In this document: positions 43,066 to 50,669 of the stretch, piece by piece
How positions within the stretch are numbered: position 1 is the first letter of the stretch
How the letters are laid out: every line of letters begins with the position of its first letter
Source of the DNA: Novosphingobium album (ex Liu et al. 2023)
Lineage (GTDB): Bacteria > Pseudomonadota > Alphaproteobacteria > Sphingomonadales > Sphingomonadaceae
NCBI RefSeq assembly: GCF_029076845.1
Contig: NZ_JARESE010000010.1
Location: 175,364 to 239,363 of the forward strand
Reading direction: 5' to 3'
DNA: 64,000 nt
Translations under genes and position numbers: made by a program
Notes under the pieces: model-generated
Seen by the model: the letters and a program-made list of their open reading frames with translations, nothing else
Database searches by the model: none
Told to the model about the DNA's origin: nothing

Positions 43066-44049
43066 TCAGCCGGGCGCGGCTTCCTCGCCGCGTGTCCTCC
43101 ACAGCGACCACAGCACGCCGCCCGCGATCAGCGCGATCGTCACGCCCAGGCTCGCCAGCGGGGGGAACTTGGCGCCGCCCAGCACGAAATCGGCGATCAG
43201 GATCTTGCCGCCGATGAACACCAGCACCGCGGCCAGCGCATACTTGAGGTAGTGGAAGCGGTGCACCATCGCGGCCAGCGCGAAGTACAGCGCGCGCAGC
43301 CCCAGGATCGCCATGATGTTCGAGGTGTAGACCACGAAGGTATCGGTGGTGATGGCGAAGATCGCCGGCACCGAATCGACCGCGAAGATCAGGTCGGCGA
43401 TGTTGATGACGACGAGCGCGAGCAGCAGCGGCGTTGCCGCCCAGGCCAGCTTGCCGGTCTTGGGATCGGGCACTTTCACCAGGAAGTGCTCGCCATGGTG
43501 CTCCCGGGTCACGCGCATGTGGCGCGAGATCCAGCGCACGGCGGGATTGCGGCCGATGTCCGGCGCGTGATCGTCGGTGAAGAACATCTTCACGCCGGTG
43601 AAGATCAGGAAGGCGGCGAAGATATACAGCACCCAGTGCGCTTCGGAGACCAGCGCCGCGCCGCCCGCGATCATGCCGCCGCGCAGCACGATCACCGCCA
43701 GGATACCCCAAAGCAGCGCGCGATACTGGTATCTGGGCGCGATCGCGAAGAAGCCGAAGATCATCGAGATGACGAAGACGTTGTCGATCGACAGCGCCTT
43801 CTCGATGAAATAGCCGGTGTAGTATTCCATGCCCGAGACCGGCCCCTTGGCGAGCCAGACCCAGACGCCGAAAGCCATGGCGATGGCGATGTAGAACAGC
43901 GAGAGCCTGAGCGATTCGCGAATGCCCAGCTCGCGGTCCTCCTTGTGGAGCACGCCCAGATCGAAAGCGGTCAGCAGCAGGACGATGGCGGCGAAGGCCA
44001 GCCAGAACCAGGCCGGTGTCCCCAGCCAGTCCAATGTCAGGAATTCCAT
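43066..44049 (-). CDS. TerC/Alx-family integral membrane protein
   Basis: A 327-residue protein with about nine transmembrane helices. AFDLGVLHKEDRELGIRESL and SIDNVFVISMIFGFFAIAPR carry the conserved acidic residues of the TerC/Alx family; FAVDSVPAIFAITTDTFVVY is the second signature. The family is linked to metal (Mn) export and co-translational metalation of secreted enzymes. GAGG before MEFLTL favours this start over an ATG 12 bases earlier. A DUF465 gene lies just upstream on the same strand. Confidence 0.93.
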   Translation of the reverse strand: MEFLTLDWLGTPAWFWLAFAAIVLLLTAFDLGVLHKEDRELGIRESLRLSLFYIAIAMAFGVWVWLAKGPVSGMEYYTGYFIEKALSIDNVFVISMIFGFFAIAPRYQYRALLWGILAVIVLRGGMIAGGAALVSEAHWVLYIFAAFLIFTGVKMFFTDDHAPDIGRNPAVRWISRHMRVTREHHGEHFLVKVPDPKTGKLAWAATPLLLALVVINIADLIFAVDSVPAIFAITTDTFVVYTSNIMAILGLRALYFALAAMVHRFHYLKYALAAVLVFIGGKILIADFVLGGAKFPPLASLGVTIALIAGGVLWSLWRTRGEEAAPG

Positions 44050-44115
44050 CGGAAACCTCATGAAAAAGGGATCGGGTGCGCCGGTCCGCCGATAGCGAAC
44101 GGGCCGGCGCGGCGA

Positions 44116-44301
44116 TCATCGGCCCAGCGGGCGCATACGGGCGGGGCGGACCAGATCGGTCAGCCGCTGCCCGATCCAGCGCTTCCTTTTCCTGAGGGTC
44201 GAGATTTCGAACGGATCGGCAAACCGCTTCGATTGGGCGAGGCGCAGCAGCGTATCGAGCTTCTGGTAACGCTCAAGCAGGCGGAAAACACGGTCAGTCA
44301 T
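44116..44301 (-). CDS. DUF465 (YdcH-like) small protein
   Basis: A 61-residue basic helical protein. RVFRLLERYQKLDTLLRLAQ and DPFEISTLRKRKRWIGQRL match the DUF465 pattern. No function is firmly known for the family. GGGAGC precedes the ATG. It probably shares a transcript with the TerC gene downstream. Confidence 0.75.
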   Translation of the reverse strand: MTDRVFRLLERYQKLDTLLRLAQSKRFADPFEISTLRKRKRWIGQRLTDLVRPARMRPLGR

Positions 44302-44569
44302 GGGGGTAGCTCCCTGTCGAACGAAAAATGGTGGTTCGATCGGATGAGCCGAATTGCGGTTCCGGTTGCCGGGAATAGGGGGATTTCGTCACCCGGACCC
44401 AGCGCATCGGTCTCATCCGATGCGGTCCGACATCACATGGCGCATCGCCGATTGGCCAATGCGCCGCGCCAGAGGGGCCCGGCCCGCAGGTTCTTTTTAG
44501 GACCGATCCGTTTCGGTTTCAAGCGATTCGCGTTTTCGCGAAGAACCGCGCGCAAGGGCGCGTTGGGTT
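44302..44569. promoter_or_regulatory. Gene-free region with several hairpins upstream of DUF465/TerC
   Basis: The stretch contains GCATCGG/CCGATGC (44404-44423), GGCGCAT/ATGCGCC (44439-44465) and TTCGCGTTTTCGCGAA (44527-44542), all perfect short stems. They could lie in the leader of the minus-strand DUF465-TerC transcript. The GGGGAGTA-type elements of the Mn-sensing yybP-ykoY riboswitch, which controls E. coli alx, were not seen. Confidence 0.4.
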
Positions 44570-44651
44570 GCGGCACCGGCCCGCTCCCCCGCCCGACCTG
44601 CCGGCGCCGGCATTCTGTGGGAGGTCGGGTGGGGGAGCGGGCCGGTGCCGC
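44570..44651. repeat. Palindromic intergenic repeat, copy C (both arms)
   Basis: Arms 44570-44599 and 44622-44651 are 30-base inverted copies with one mismatch, sharing GCGGCACCGGCCCGCTCCCC with copies A and D. The loop contains its own GCCGGCGCCGGC palindrome. It lies upstream of the beta-helix gene. Confidence 0.85.
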
Positions 44652-44725
44652 GATGCATCGACAGATGCCCGAGGACTCACATTCCCATACCCCCTTTTAA
44701 CCGATTGCGGCGTATGGCGGATGGC

Positions 44726-45682
44726 ATGAGACATCCGCTTCGCAACGCCCTTGCCCCCGCCGCGCTGGCCCTTGGCCTTGCCTTCGCCACGCCGATGCTG
44801 GCGCAATCGGGGCCCGCCGCGCCTTACACCGTGGTCGAATCGGGTCGCGGCTTCGCGCGCCTGCAGGACGCGGTCGACGCGATCGGCAGCGGCAGCGGCA
44901 CGATCCGCTTCGCCCCGATGCGCTTTGCCGATTGCGCGGTGCAGACGGCGGGCGAGGTGTCCTATGTCGCCTCGGTCCCCGGCCAATCGGTGCTCGATGG
45001 CGTCGCTTGCGAAGGCAAGGCGGCGCTGGTGCTGCGCGGCCGTGCCGCGCGCGTCGAGGGCCTCGTCTTCGCCGATATCCGCGTGCCCGACAAGAACGGC
45101 GCCGGCATCCGGCTGGAAGGCGGCAACCTGGCGGTCTCGCAAGCCTGGTTCCGCGACAGCGAGCAGGGCATCCTGACCGGCGACAATCCCGAAGGCACCG
45201 TCGCCATCGACAAGTCCACGTTCACCCGGCTCGGCACTTGCGAAGGCAGCGGCTGCGCGCATTCGGTCTATATCGGCAACTACGGCGCGCTCACCGTGAC
45301 GCGCAGCCGGTTCGAGGCGGGGCGCGGCGGCCACTACGTCAAGTCACGCGCGGCCCGGATCGCGGTGCTCAATTCCAGCTTCGACGATTCGGCGGGGCGC
45401 GGCACCAACTACATGATCGACTTGTCCGACGGCGCAACCGGCCAGATCACAGGCAACTGGTTCGTCCAGGGGGAGGACAAGGAAAACTATTCCGCCTTCA
45501 TCGCGGTCGCGGCCGAACACCGCGACCATTCGAGCGAGGGGCTGGTGGTGGAAGGCAACAACGCCCGCTTCGCCCCCGGCATCTCGCGCCAGAGCGCCTT
45601 CGTCGCCAACTGGTCGAACGACCGGCTGGCGATCGGCAGCAACACGATCGGCAATGGCCTGATCCGCTACGAGAAGCGCTAG
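44726..45682 (+). CDS. Exported right-handed beta-helix protein
   Basis: A 318-residue protein with a signal peptide (about 1-27, ends ATPMLAQS). The remainder has regularly spaced blade-like repeats (GIRLEGGNLAVSQAWFRDSE, LTVTRSRFEAGRGGHYVKSR, QITGNWFVQ) typical of parallel beta-helix carbohydrate-binding or pectate-lyase-like folds. No clear lyase catalytic triad was recognised. An ATG 12 bases upstream is possible. It is flanked by palindromic repeats on both sides. Confidence 0.72.
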   Translation: MRHPLRNALAPAALALGLAFATPMLAQSGPAAPYTVVESGRGFARLQDAVDAIGSGSGTIRFAPMRFADCAVQTAGEVSYVASVPGQSVLDGVACEGKAALVLRGRAARVEGLVFADIRVPDKNGAGIRLEGGNLAVSQAWFRDSEQGILTGDNPEGTVAIDKSTFTRLGTCEGSGCAHSVYIGNYGALTVTRSRFEAGRGGHYVKSRAARIAVLNSSFDDSAGRGTNYMIDLSDGATGQITGNWFVQGEDKENYSAFIAVAAEHRDHSSEGLVVEGNNARFAPGISRQSAFVANWSNDRLAIGSNTIGNGLIRYEKR

Positions 45683-45695
45683 GAGTTTGGCTGGA

Positions 45696-45739
45696 GTTGC
45701 GCCTCGCGGCGCATAGCGGCACCGGCCCGCCTTGCCCCC
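45696..45739. repeat. Palindromic intergenic repeat, copy D (left arm, degenerate)
   Basis: GTTGCGCCTCGCGGCGCATA then GCGGCACCGGCCCGCC matches the left arm of copy A, including the small GCGCC/GGCGC hairpin. The C-run is altered and the right arm is missing. It starts 14 bases after the beta-helix stop. Confidence 0.65.
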
Positions 45740-45767
45740 GGCCGGCCCGGCGGGTAATCCGGGCCGC

Positions 45768-46124
45768 ATGACGGCACGCGGCACGCCTTCCGTATTGTTC
45801 CGCCTCTGGCTGGCCGTCCTGCTCGCCGCGATCGGCCTGCAGGCGGCGGAGCCGATGCGCGCGCCGCTGGAACGGTTTCGCGGGTCCGCCTTCAGCGCCG
45901 CCACGTCGGATGTCGCGCTCGCCTCGCCGCGGCCGGCCGAGGCCGCCAAGGCGCAGGCCCCGCACATGCCGGCCTCCGCCATCCGGCCCGCGCCGCTCCG
46001 CGCCGTCCCGCTGACCGCCTTCGTCCTGCCCGGCCAGCCGCGCCCGCGCCCCGAGGCACGGGGCCCGCCGCCCCGCCATCGCGCCGATCGCCTTCCCGCC
46101 CCGCGAGGCCCGCCCCTCTCCTGA
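45768..46124 (+). CDS. Small Pro/Ala-rich hypothetical protein with N-terminal hydrophobic segment
   Basis: A 118-residue open frame. It begins with MTARGTPSVLFRLWLAVLLA, which resembles a signal or anchor, followed by a Pro/Arg/Ala-rich tail without known domain. No good ribosome site is seen and composition alone could keep this frame open in GC-rich DNA. It may be a real secreted small protein or not a gene. Confidence 0.35.
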   Translation: MTARGTPSVLFRLWLAVLLAAIGLQAAEPMRAPLERFRGSAFSAATSDVALASPRPAEAAKAQAPHMPASAIRPAPLRAVPLTAFVLPGQPRPRPEARGPPPRHRADRLPAPRGPPLS

Positions 46125-46185
46125 ATGACCGCAAGGCCCGGCGCTTCATGCGCCGGACGAATCCAGCCATTCAGGAAAAAGTATC

Positions 46186-46485
46186 ATGCCATCACCAGAC
46201 ATCGGCGCGATCCGCGCCGAAGAACGCGCGAGGATCATCGCGCTGCTTGCCCGCTATCCCGGGCTGGACCCGGCCGAGCTGGACGAGCTCAAGACCTGGT
46301 TCTCGCGCGCGGCATCCGCGCTCGACGTGGGGCTTGTCGCCAGCGAGCCGCAAGTGGCGGAGCAATACCGCCGCTTCCGGGCCGAGCATATCGATCGCTT
46401 CTCGCGCCGCGACTTGCGCACCGCCTGTGCCATGGTGGCCGCGATCGGCCTCATGGTCATCGCCGTCGCATCGCAGATGCCCTGA
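46186..46485 (+). CDS. Small protein with C-terminal transmembrane helix
   Basis: A 99-residue protein. The N-terminal 70 residues are helical and charged (IRAEERARIIALLARYPGLD); a single hydrophobic helix closes the protein (CAMVAAIGLMVIAVASQM). No recognised domain. An imperfect CCGGCG/CGCCGG hairpin lies just upstream. The balanced composition and clean helix pattern argue for a real gene. Confidence 0.6.
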   Translation: MPSPDIGAIRAEERARIIALLARYPGLDPAELDELKTWFSRAASALDVGLVASEPQVAEQYRRFRAEHIDRFSRRDLRTACAMVAAIGLMVIAVASQMP

Positions 46486-46528
46486 CGATCCGGGCGGGGC
46501 CTTGCGCCTCGCCCGGCACCGCCGCGCG

Positions 46529-47611
46529 CTACAGCAAGTGCCCGGTCCGGTCGCGCTTGGTATCGAGGTAGCGCGCGTTGTGCGGATTGGGCGGCAGACT
46601 GTGCGGCACCCGCTCGATCACGGTCACGCCTTCGGCCGCTAGCGCGGCGACCTTGGCGGGGTTGTTTGTCATCAGCCGGATGGCGTGGACGCCCAGCAGA
46701 TCGAGCATCCGCGCGGCGACGGGAAAGTCGCGCGCCTCGGTGGGCAGGCCCAGCCGGTTGTTGGCGTCGACCGTGTCGAAGCCCTGATCCTGCAGGCGAT
46801 AGGCGCGCAGCTTGTTGATCAGGCCGATCCCGCGCCCTTCCTGCCGCATGTAGAGCAGCACGCCCCAGCCGCCCGCCTGCGCCTCATGCGCCATGGCGTG
46901 GAGCGCGGCGTCAAGCTGCGGGCCGCAATCGCATTTCAGGCTGCCCAGGATATCGCCGGTGAGGCACTCGGAATGGAGCCGCACCAGCGGCGCCCGGTCC
47001 CCGTCCTGCCGGCCGATGATCAGCGCGACATGCTCGCGCAAGTCATCGGCCGAACGGAAGGCGACGATTTCCGCGTCCTCGCTCGCCGCCACCGGCAGCC
47101 GCGCGCGCGCGGCGATGCGCAGCCGGGCCACGTCCTTCCACGCCGCCAGGTCATCGGGCTCGACCGGCTGTGCCTCGCCCTCCGGCCGGGGATCGACCAG
47201 GAAGGCCGGCAGCACGCCCGCCAGCCGCGCCAGTTCCATCGCCGCGCGCGCCGCCGCCGCATCAGCGAGGGGCTCGGCCATGAACGGTCCCTTCAGCGGA
47301 TAGCGCAAGTCCAGCGCCGGATCGGCCACCGCGCGCGCCGTTTCCAGATCGAAGGGATCGGCCGCGCGGATCAGCACCGGCGCTTCGGGCACGGCCGCCT
47401 CGCGCTGGTTGGCAAGCTTGAGCGTCGCCGCGCGCGCGGCGGAGATCAGCATCCGCCCCGCGCCCGTACCGGGCGCGAAGCCGGTCTCGGCGGGCAGCAG
47501 GGTGAAGGCATCGCCGACGCGGATCGGCCAGCCGTGGCGCAGCGCGTCGATCGCCAGCGCGACGCGGCGCGCGCCGGCCGAGGGAACCGCGTCGTTGGCA
47601 GAGCCGCTCAG
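46529..47611 (-). CDS. ribA: GTP cyclohydrolase II (riboflavin synthesis), probable CTG start
   Basis: A 360-residue protein; the C-terminal 190 residues are RibA, which opens GTP to the first riboflavin intermediate. The zinc cysteines are Cys216, Cys227 and Cys229 in SECLTGDILGSLKCDCG, and YMRQEGRGIGLINKLRAY and NRLGLPTEARDFPVAARML are family signatures. The N-terminal ~140 residues are an extension common in sphingomonad RibA. No ATG, GTG or TTG lies near the natural start; CTG overlapping the xth stop (CTGA) has GGAG eight bases upstream and is the best start. Confidence 0.9.
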   Translation of the reverse strand: MSGSANDAVPSAGARRVALAIDALRHGWPIRVGDAFTLLPAETGFAPGTGAGRMLISAARAATLKLANQREAAVPEAPVLIRAADPFDLETARAVADPALDLRYPLKGPFMAEPLADAAAARAAMELARLAGVLPAFLVDPRPEGEAQPVEPDDLAAWKDVARLRIAARARLPVAASEDAEIVAFRSADDLREHVALIIGRQDGDRAPLVRLHSECLTGDILGSLKCDCGPQLDAALHAMAHEAQAGGWGVLLYMRQEGRGIGLINKLRAYRLQDQGFDTVDANNRLGLPTEARDFPVAARMLDLLGVHAIRLMTNNPAKVAALAAEGVTVIERVPHSLPPNPHNARYLDTKRDRTGHLL

Positions 47612-48399
47612 AGGTCGAACTCCGTGATCAGCGGCACATGGTCCGAAGGCTGTTCCCACTTGCGGGTTTCCTCGACGAAGCGATGCGCCACTGCCTGCCC
47701 CGCCAGATCGGGCGAGGCCCACATGTGATCGAGCCGCCGCCCCTGGTCCTTGGCGCGCCAGTAGCTGCGATAGGACCACCAGGAGTAATTCCGCTCGGGC
47801 GCCGGGATGAAGCGCCGGCCGAGATCGACCCAGCCATGCGCGTCGCGGAAGCGGCCTAGCGTCTCCACCTCGATCGGCGTGTGGCTGACGACTTTCAGCA
47901 GCGCCTTGTGATCGTAGACGTCGCATTCTAGCGGGGCGATGTTGAAATCCCCCGTCACCAGCGTCGGGCGGTCCAGCGCGTCGGCCCAGCGGGTCATGCG
48001 CTCCAGGAAATCGAGCTTCTGGCCGAACTTGGGATTGAGCGCGCGATCGGCCACATCGCCGCCGGCGGGGATATAGACGTTTTCCAGCAGCATCCCCTGC
48101 CCCGGCCCCAGCAGTTCCACCCCGACATGGCGCGCCTCGCCATTGTCCTGCCAGTCATACCGGCTGGCCTCGCGGAACGGGATGCGGCTGACCGTGGCGA
48201 CGCCGTGATAGCCCTTCTGCCCGTGAACGGCGCGGTGGACATAGCCCAGCCGCTCGAACATCTCGTGCGGGAAGAGCGACTCGGCCACCTTGATTTCCTG
48301 CAGGCACAGCACGTCGGGCGCCTGCTCGGCCAGAAAACGCTCGACCTGGTCGATCCGCAGCCGGACCGAATTGATGTTCCATGTAGCGATGGTGATCAT
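47608..48399 (-). CDS. xth: Exodeoxyribonuclease III / AP endonuclease
   Basis: A 263-residue EEP-fold DNA-repair enzyme. TIATWNINSVRLRIDQVERF (Asn), VLCLQEIKVAESLFPHEMFE (Glu), GDFNIAPLECDVYDHKA (Asp/Asn), RRLDHMWASPDL and the terminal PSDHVPLITEF (Asp-His) are all present. It removes abasic sites and 3' blocks. The last bases overlap ribA. Confidence 0.95.
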   Translation of the reverse strand: MITIATWNINSVRLRIDQVERFLAEQAPDVLCLQEIKVAESLFPHEMFERLGYVHRAVHGQKGYHGVATVSRIPFREASRYDWQDNGEARHVGVELLGPGQGMLLENVYIPAGGDVADRALNPKFGQKLDFLERMTRWADALDRPTLVTGDFNIAPLECDVYDHKALLKVVSHTPIEVETLGRFRDAHGWVDLGRRFIPAPERNYSWWSYRSYWRAKDQGRRLDHMWASPDLAGQAVAHRFVEETRKWEQPSDHVPLITEFDL

Positions 48400-48524
48400 G
48401 CAGGGGCTTTAGGTGCCCGGCCCGGCAATTTCCAGTGCGGGGGACTCGGAACCCGCGCGATGCCTTTGGCGGGCGCTGGATGAACCGAGGCGTGAATAAA
48501 GGGAGAGCATGGCCGGGACCGGAT

Positions 48525-48543
48525 CCTCCCCTTGCAGGGGAGG
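48525..48543. repeat. Short palindrome CCTCCCCT-TGC-AGGGGAGG
   Basis: A perfect eight-base stem with a three-base loop in the gap between xth and lolA, followed by TGGCAACCGAGGGAGG. Such elements are frequent in alphaproteobacterial intergenic DNA. It may be the end of a transcript or a mobile miniature repeat. Confidence 0.6.
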
Positions 48544-48602
48544 TGGCAACCGAGGGAGGATACGGCAATCCGAACGGTTGTGTCTGCCAAAGATGCCAGC
48601 GC

Positions 48603-48645
48603 CAAAAAAAGAAAACCCTCGTCCCGGGGGCAGAGGGACGAGGGT
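48603..48645 (-). terminator. Intrinsic terminator with U-run
   Basis: On the minus strand AACCCTCGTCCC pairs with GGGACGAGGGTT and is followed by TTCTTTTTTT. It is the textbook Rho-independent form and the strongest terminator in the window. It can end the candidate small RNA and also read-through from lolA. Confidence 0.9.
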
Positions 48646-48736
48646 TCCTTTGAGCGTTCGTCACGCTTGGTGCCAAGAAGGCGGTTCAGGAGGCGTGGGC
48701 AACAGGGGGGAAACCCGCCTCGAACCTTCTTGACCC
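48603..48736 (-). ncRNA. Candidate small RNA between lolA and xth
   Basis: A transcript of about 134 bases is predicted on the minus strand. A long hairpin opens the RNA: ten pairs (GUCAAGAAGG with CCUUCUUGGC), then UUC/GAA, AGGCG/CGCCU and GG/CC around a C-rich loop. AGCGU/ACGCU follows, then an intrinsic terminator with a U-run. A promoter-like CTTGCC-N17-TAGATA ends seven bases before the expected 5' end. Exposed C-rich UUUCCCCCC and GCCUCCUGAA segments could pair with ribosome sites. No known family was recognised; not 4.5S RNA. Confidence 0.6.
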
Positions 48737-48740
48737 TCCC

Positions 48741-48769
48741 TATCTAGTTCGCCCGGGCTTTCTGGCAAG
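48741..48769 (-). promoter_or_regulatory. Promoter candidate for the small RNA
   Basis: Read on the minus strand, CTTGCC (48769-48764) and TAGATA (48746-48741) are separated by exactly 17 bases, close to alphaproteobacterial housekeeping promoters (CTTGAC then a CTATAT-like box). The predicted start falls at the first base pairs of the long hairpin. Confidence 0.5.
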
Positions 48770-48838
48770 TGAACAGCTTCGTTAGATTGGTCGCAATTTG
48801 TCGCAACCTCGCCACAACGGGCGATAATCCGTTGTCTG

Positions 48839-49495
48839 CTATCGACGAACCTGCGGGCGCGGATCTTTCCACCGGAAGGTCGAATCCGGCACGGCGATGC
48901 CATACTGATGATTGCTGAGCCTGACGGTGGTGCGCTTGTTCTGCGAATCGAGCGCGACCCAGTAGGACAGTTCCAGCCCGCCCGGCGCGGCGCCGTTGCG
49001 CACGAAGATCAGCGTGATGATGCCGTATTCGGGATGCGAGCGATCGCGCACCTCGACGCTGATGACATCGGCGCTGCCGGTGGGCTTGAGCGTGCCGAAG
49101 CGGGCGACATCGCGATTGGGATCGAGCAGCGCGCCCAGCGGGCTGTTGCTGATCGGCCAACGCTGCACCTGGTTCACTTCATAGTCGATCAGCGTCAGCG
49201 CCTTGCCATCGCCGACGATCAGCATCGGCACGCCCTTTTCATACTGGAAGCGGATCTTGCCGGGGCGCTTGAGCGTGAGCACGCCGTTCACCGTCTGGCC
49301 ACTCCGGTCGGTCTGGGTGAAATTGGCGCGCAACGTGGAAATGCCGCGCAACGCGGCGACCGCCTCGCCAAGCTGGGCCGGAGCGGGTTCCGGCGCCGCG
49401 AGGGCGGTCATGGCGGGCGTGGCGGCGCAAACGCCAAGCGCGGCCAAAGCGGCCGCGCCAGACATGTCGCGCAGGATCCTCAAGGTTCGATTCAT
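48839..49495 (-). CDS. lolA: LolA-like outer membrane lipoprotein carrier
   Basis: A 218-residue periplasmic chaperone that would carry lipoproteins from LolCDE to the outer membrane. A signal peptide covers about 1-33. LRANFTQTDRSGQTVNGVLT and KRPGKIRFQYEKGVPMLIVG are the LolA pattern (FxQ...G.....PGKFRW-like), and the protein ends in WKDPRPQVRR. No LolB is adjacent. rpmG lies 41 bases upstream on the same strand. Confidence 0.88.
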   Translation of the reverse strand: MNRTLRILRDMSGAAALAALGVCAATPAMTALAAPEPAPAQLGEAVAALRGISTLRANFTQTDRSGQTVNGVLTLKRPGKIRFQYEKGVPMLIVGDGKALTLIDYEVNQVQRWPISNSPLGALLDPNRDVARFGTLKPTGSADVISVEVRDRSHPEYGIITLIFVRNGAAPGGLELSYWVALDSQNKRTTVRLSNHQYGIAVPDSTFRWKDPRPQVRR

Positions 49496-49536
49496 GCCCG
49501 GCTCCCTAAAGCCACGGCCTTGAACCGGCCGTGAAC

Positions 49537-49704
49537 TTACTTGATCTTGGCTTCCTTGAACTCGACGTGCTTGCGCGCGACGGGATCATACTTGCGGAAG
49601 CTCATCTTCTCGGTCGTGTTCCGGGGATTCTTCTTCGTGACGTAGAAAAACCCGGTATCGGCGGTCGATACCAGCCGGATCTTCACGGTTGCGGGCTTCG
49701 CCAT
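49537..49704 (-). CDS. rpmG: 50S ribosomal protein L33
   Basis: A 55-residue ribosomal protein. [20 protein letters not shown] and [18 protein letters not shown] are the L33 signature. It lacks the CxxC zinc motifs, i.e. the C-minus form, which does not need zinc. The MAKPATVK start is the usual one; the frame stays open upstream without homology. Confidence 0.97.
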   Translation of the reverse strand: MAKPATVKIRLVSTADTGFFYVTKKNPRNTTEKMSFRKYDPVARKHVEFKEAKIK

Positions 49705-49877
49705 GGCGCTATCCTGTAAACTCTGGTTCCAGCCGCGCTGGTGTGGCGCCGGCATGTCCGTTTGGTCAAAACAATCAGGGCGGCAAACACGCGCCGCCCT
49801 TCAAGGCCGAGGCCCATGCGCGATGGCGCCCGCGAAGTCAAGCCGCACAAGCGCGCGAACCGCGCCGCACGCCCCGC

Positions 49878-50669
49878 TCAATCGATCCTGAACGGCTTGA
49901 TCGGCTTCAGCTTGTCGAACTTCTCGTCAAGCGGCGCGTGATCCAGCGGCTTGAGTTCGAGCGGCGGGGGATCGATGTGCGTATCGGGCAACCGATCGAG
50001 CAAGTCGCGAATCAGCGTCAGGCGTCCCAGCCGCTGGTCATTGAAATCCACCAGCGTCCAGGGCGCGTGCCTGGTGTGCGTGGCTTCCAGCATCTCCTCG
50101 CGCGCCTTGGTATAGGCCTCGTACTTCTGGCGGGCGGCAAGGTCGATCGGCGAAAGCTTCCAGCGCTTGAGCGGATCTTCCAGCCGCTCGGCCAGGCGCT
50201 CTTCCTGCTTTTCCTGGTCGCAGGTCAGCCAGTACTTGAACAGCAGGATGCCATCGTCGACCAGCAGCTTCTCGAAGCGCGGCACGTGATCGAGGAACTG
50301 CTTCACTTCAAAGGCGGTGGCAAACCCCATGACTTTCTCGACACCGGCGCGGTTGTACCAGCTCCGGTCGAACAGGGCGATCTCGCCGCGCGTCGGCAAG
50401 TGCTCGACATAGCGCTGGAAATACCACTGGCCCTTCTCGCGCTCGCTGGGCGAGGCCAGCGCGACCGTGCGGCACTGGCGCGGATTGAGCCGTTCGGCCA
50501 CCGCGGCGATCGCCCCGCCCTTGCCGGCGGTGTCACGCCCTTCGAACAGCACGACGATGCGCGCGCCCGTTGCCGCGACCCAGCGCGCCATGGCGACCAG
50601 CTCCTCCTCCATCGGTTCGAGGAGCGCTTCGTAGTCCTTGCGCTTGAGCGGATCGCCCATCGCCGTCAC
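49878..50669 (-). CDS. ppk2: Polyphosphate kinase 2 (PPK2)
   Basis: A 263-residue P-loop kinase that phosphorylates nucleotides with polyphosphate. Walker A is FEGRDTAGKGGAI; Walker B and lid are ALFDRSWYNRAGVEKVMGFA; LLFKYWLTCDQEKQEERLAE and RWKLSPIDLAARQKYEAYT follow, as in single-domain class I PPK2. Start GTG overlaps the uppP stop (GTGA); an inner ATG (MGDPLK) is possible. Confidence 0.95.
   Translation of the reverse strand: MTAMGDPLKRKDYEALLEPMEEELVAMARWVAATGARIVVLFEGRDTAGKGGAIAAVAERLNPRQCRTVALASPSEREKGQWYFQRYVEHLPTRGEIALFDRSWYNRAGVEKVMGFATAFEVKQFLDHVPRFEKLLVDDGILLFKYWLTCDQEKQEERLAERLEDPLKRWKLSPIDLAARQKYEAYTKAREEMLEATHTRHAPWTLVDFNDQRLGRLTLIRDLLDRLPDTHIDPPPLELKPLDHAPLDEKFDKLKPIKPFRID

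Noticed and set aside
44302..44569. yybP-ykoY Mn riboswitch upstream of TerC
   Set aside because: The conserved GGGGAGUA-type elements could not be found by eye on the minus strand.
48603..48736. 4.5S (SRP) RNA
   Set aside because: The conserved GGAAGGAAGCAGCC apical motif is not present.
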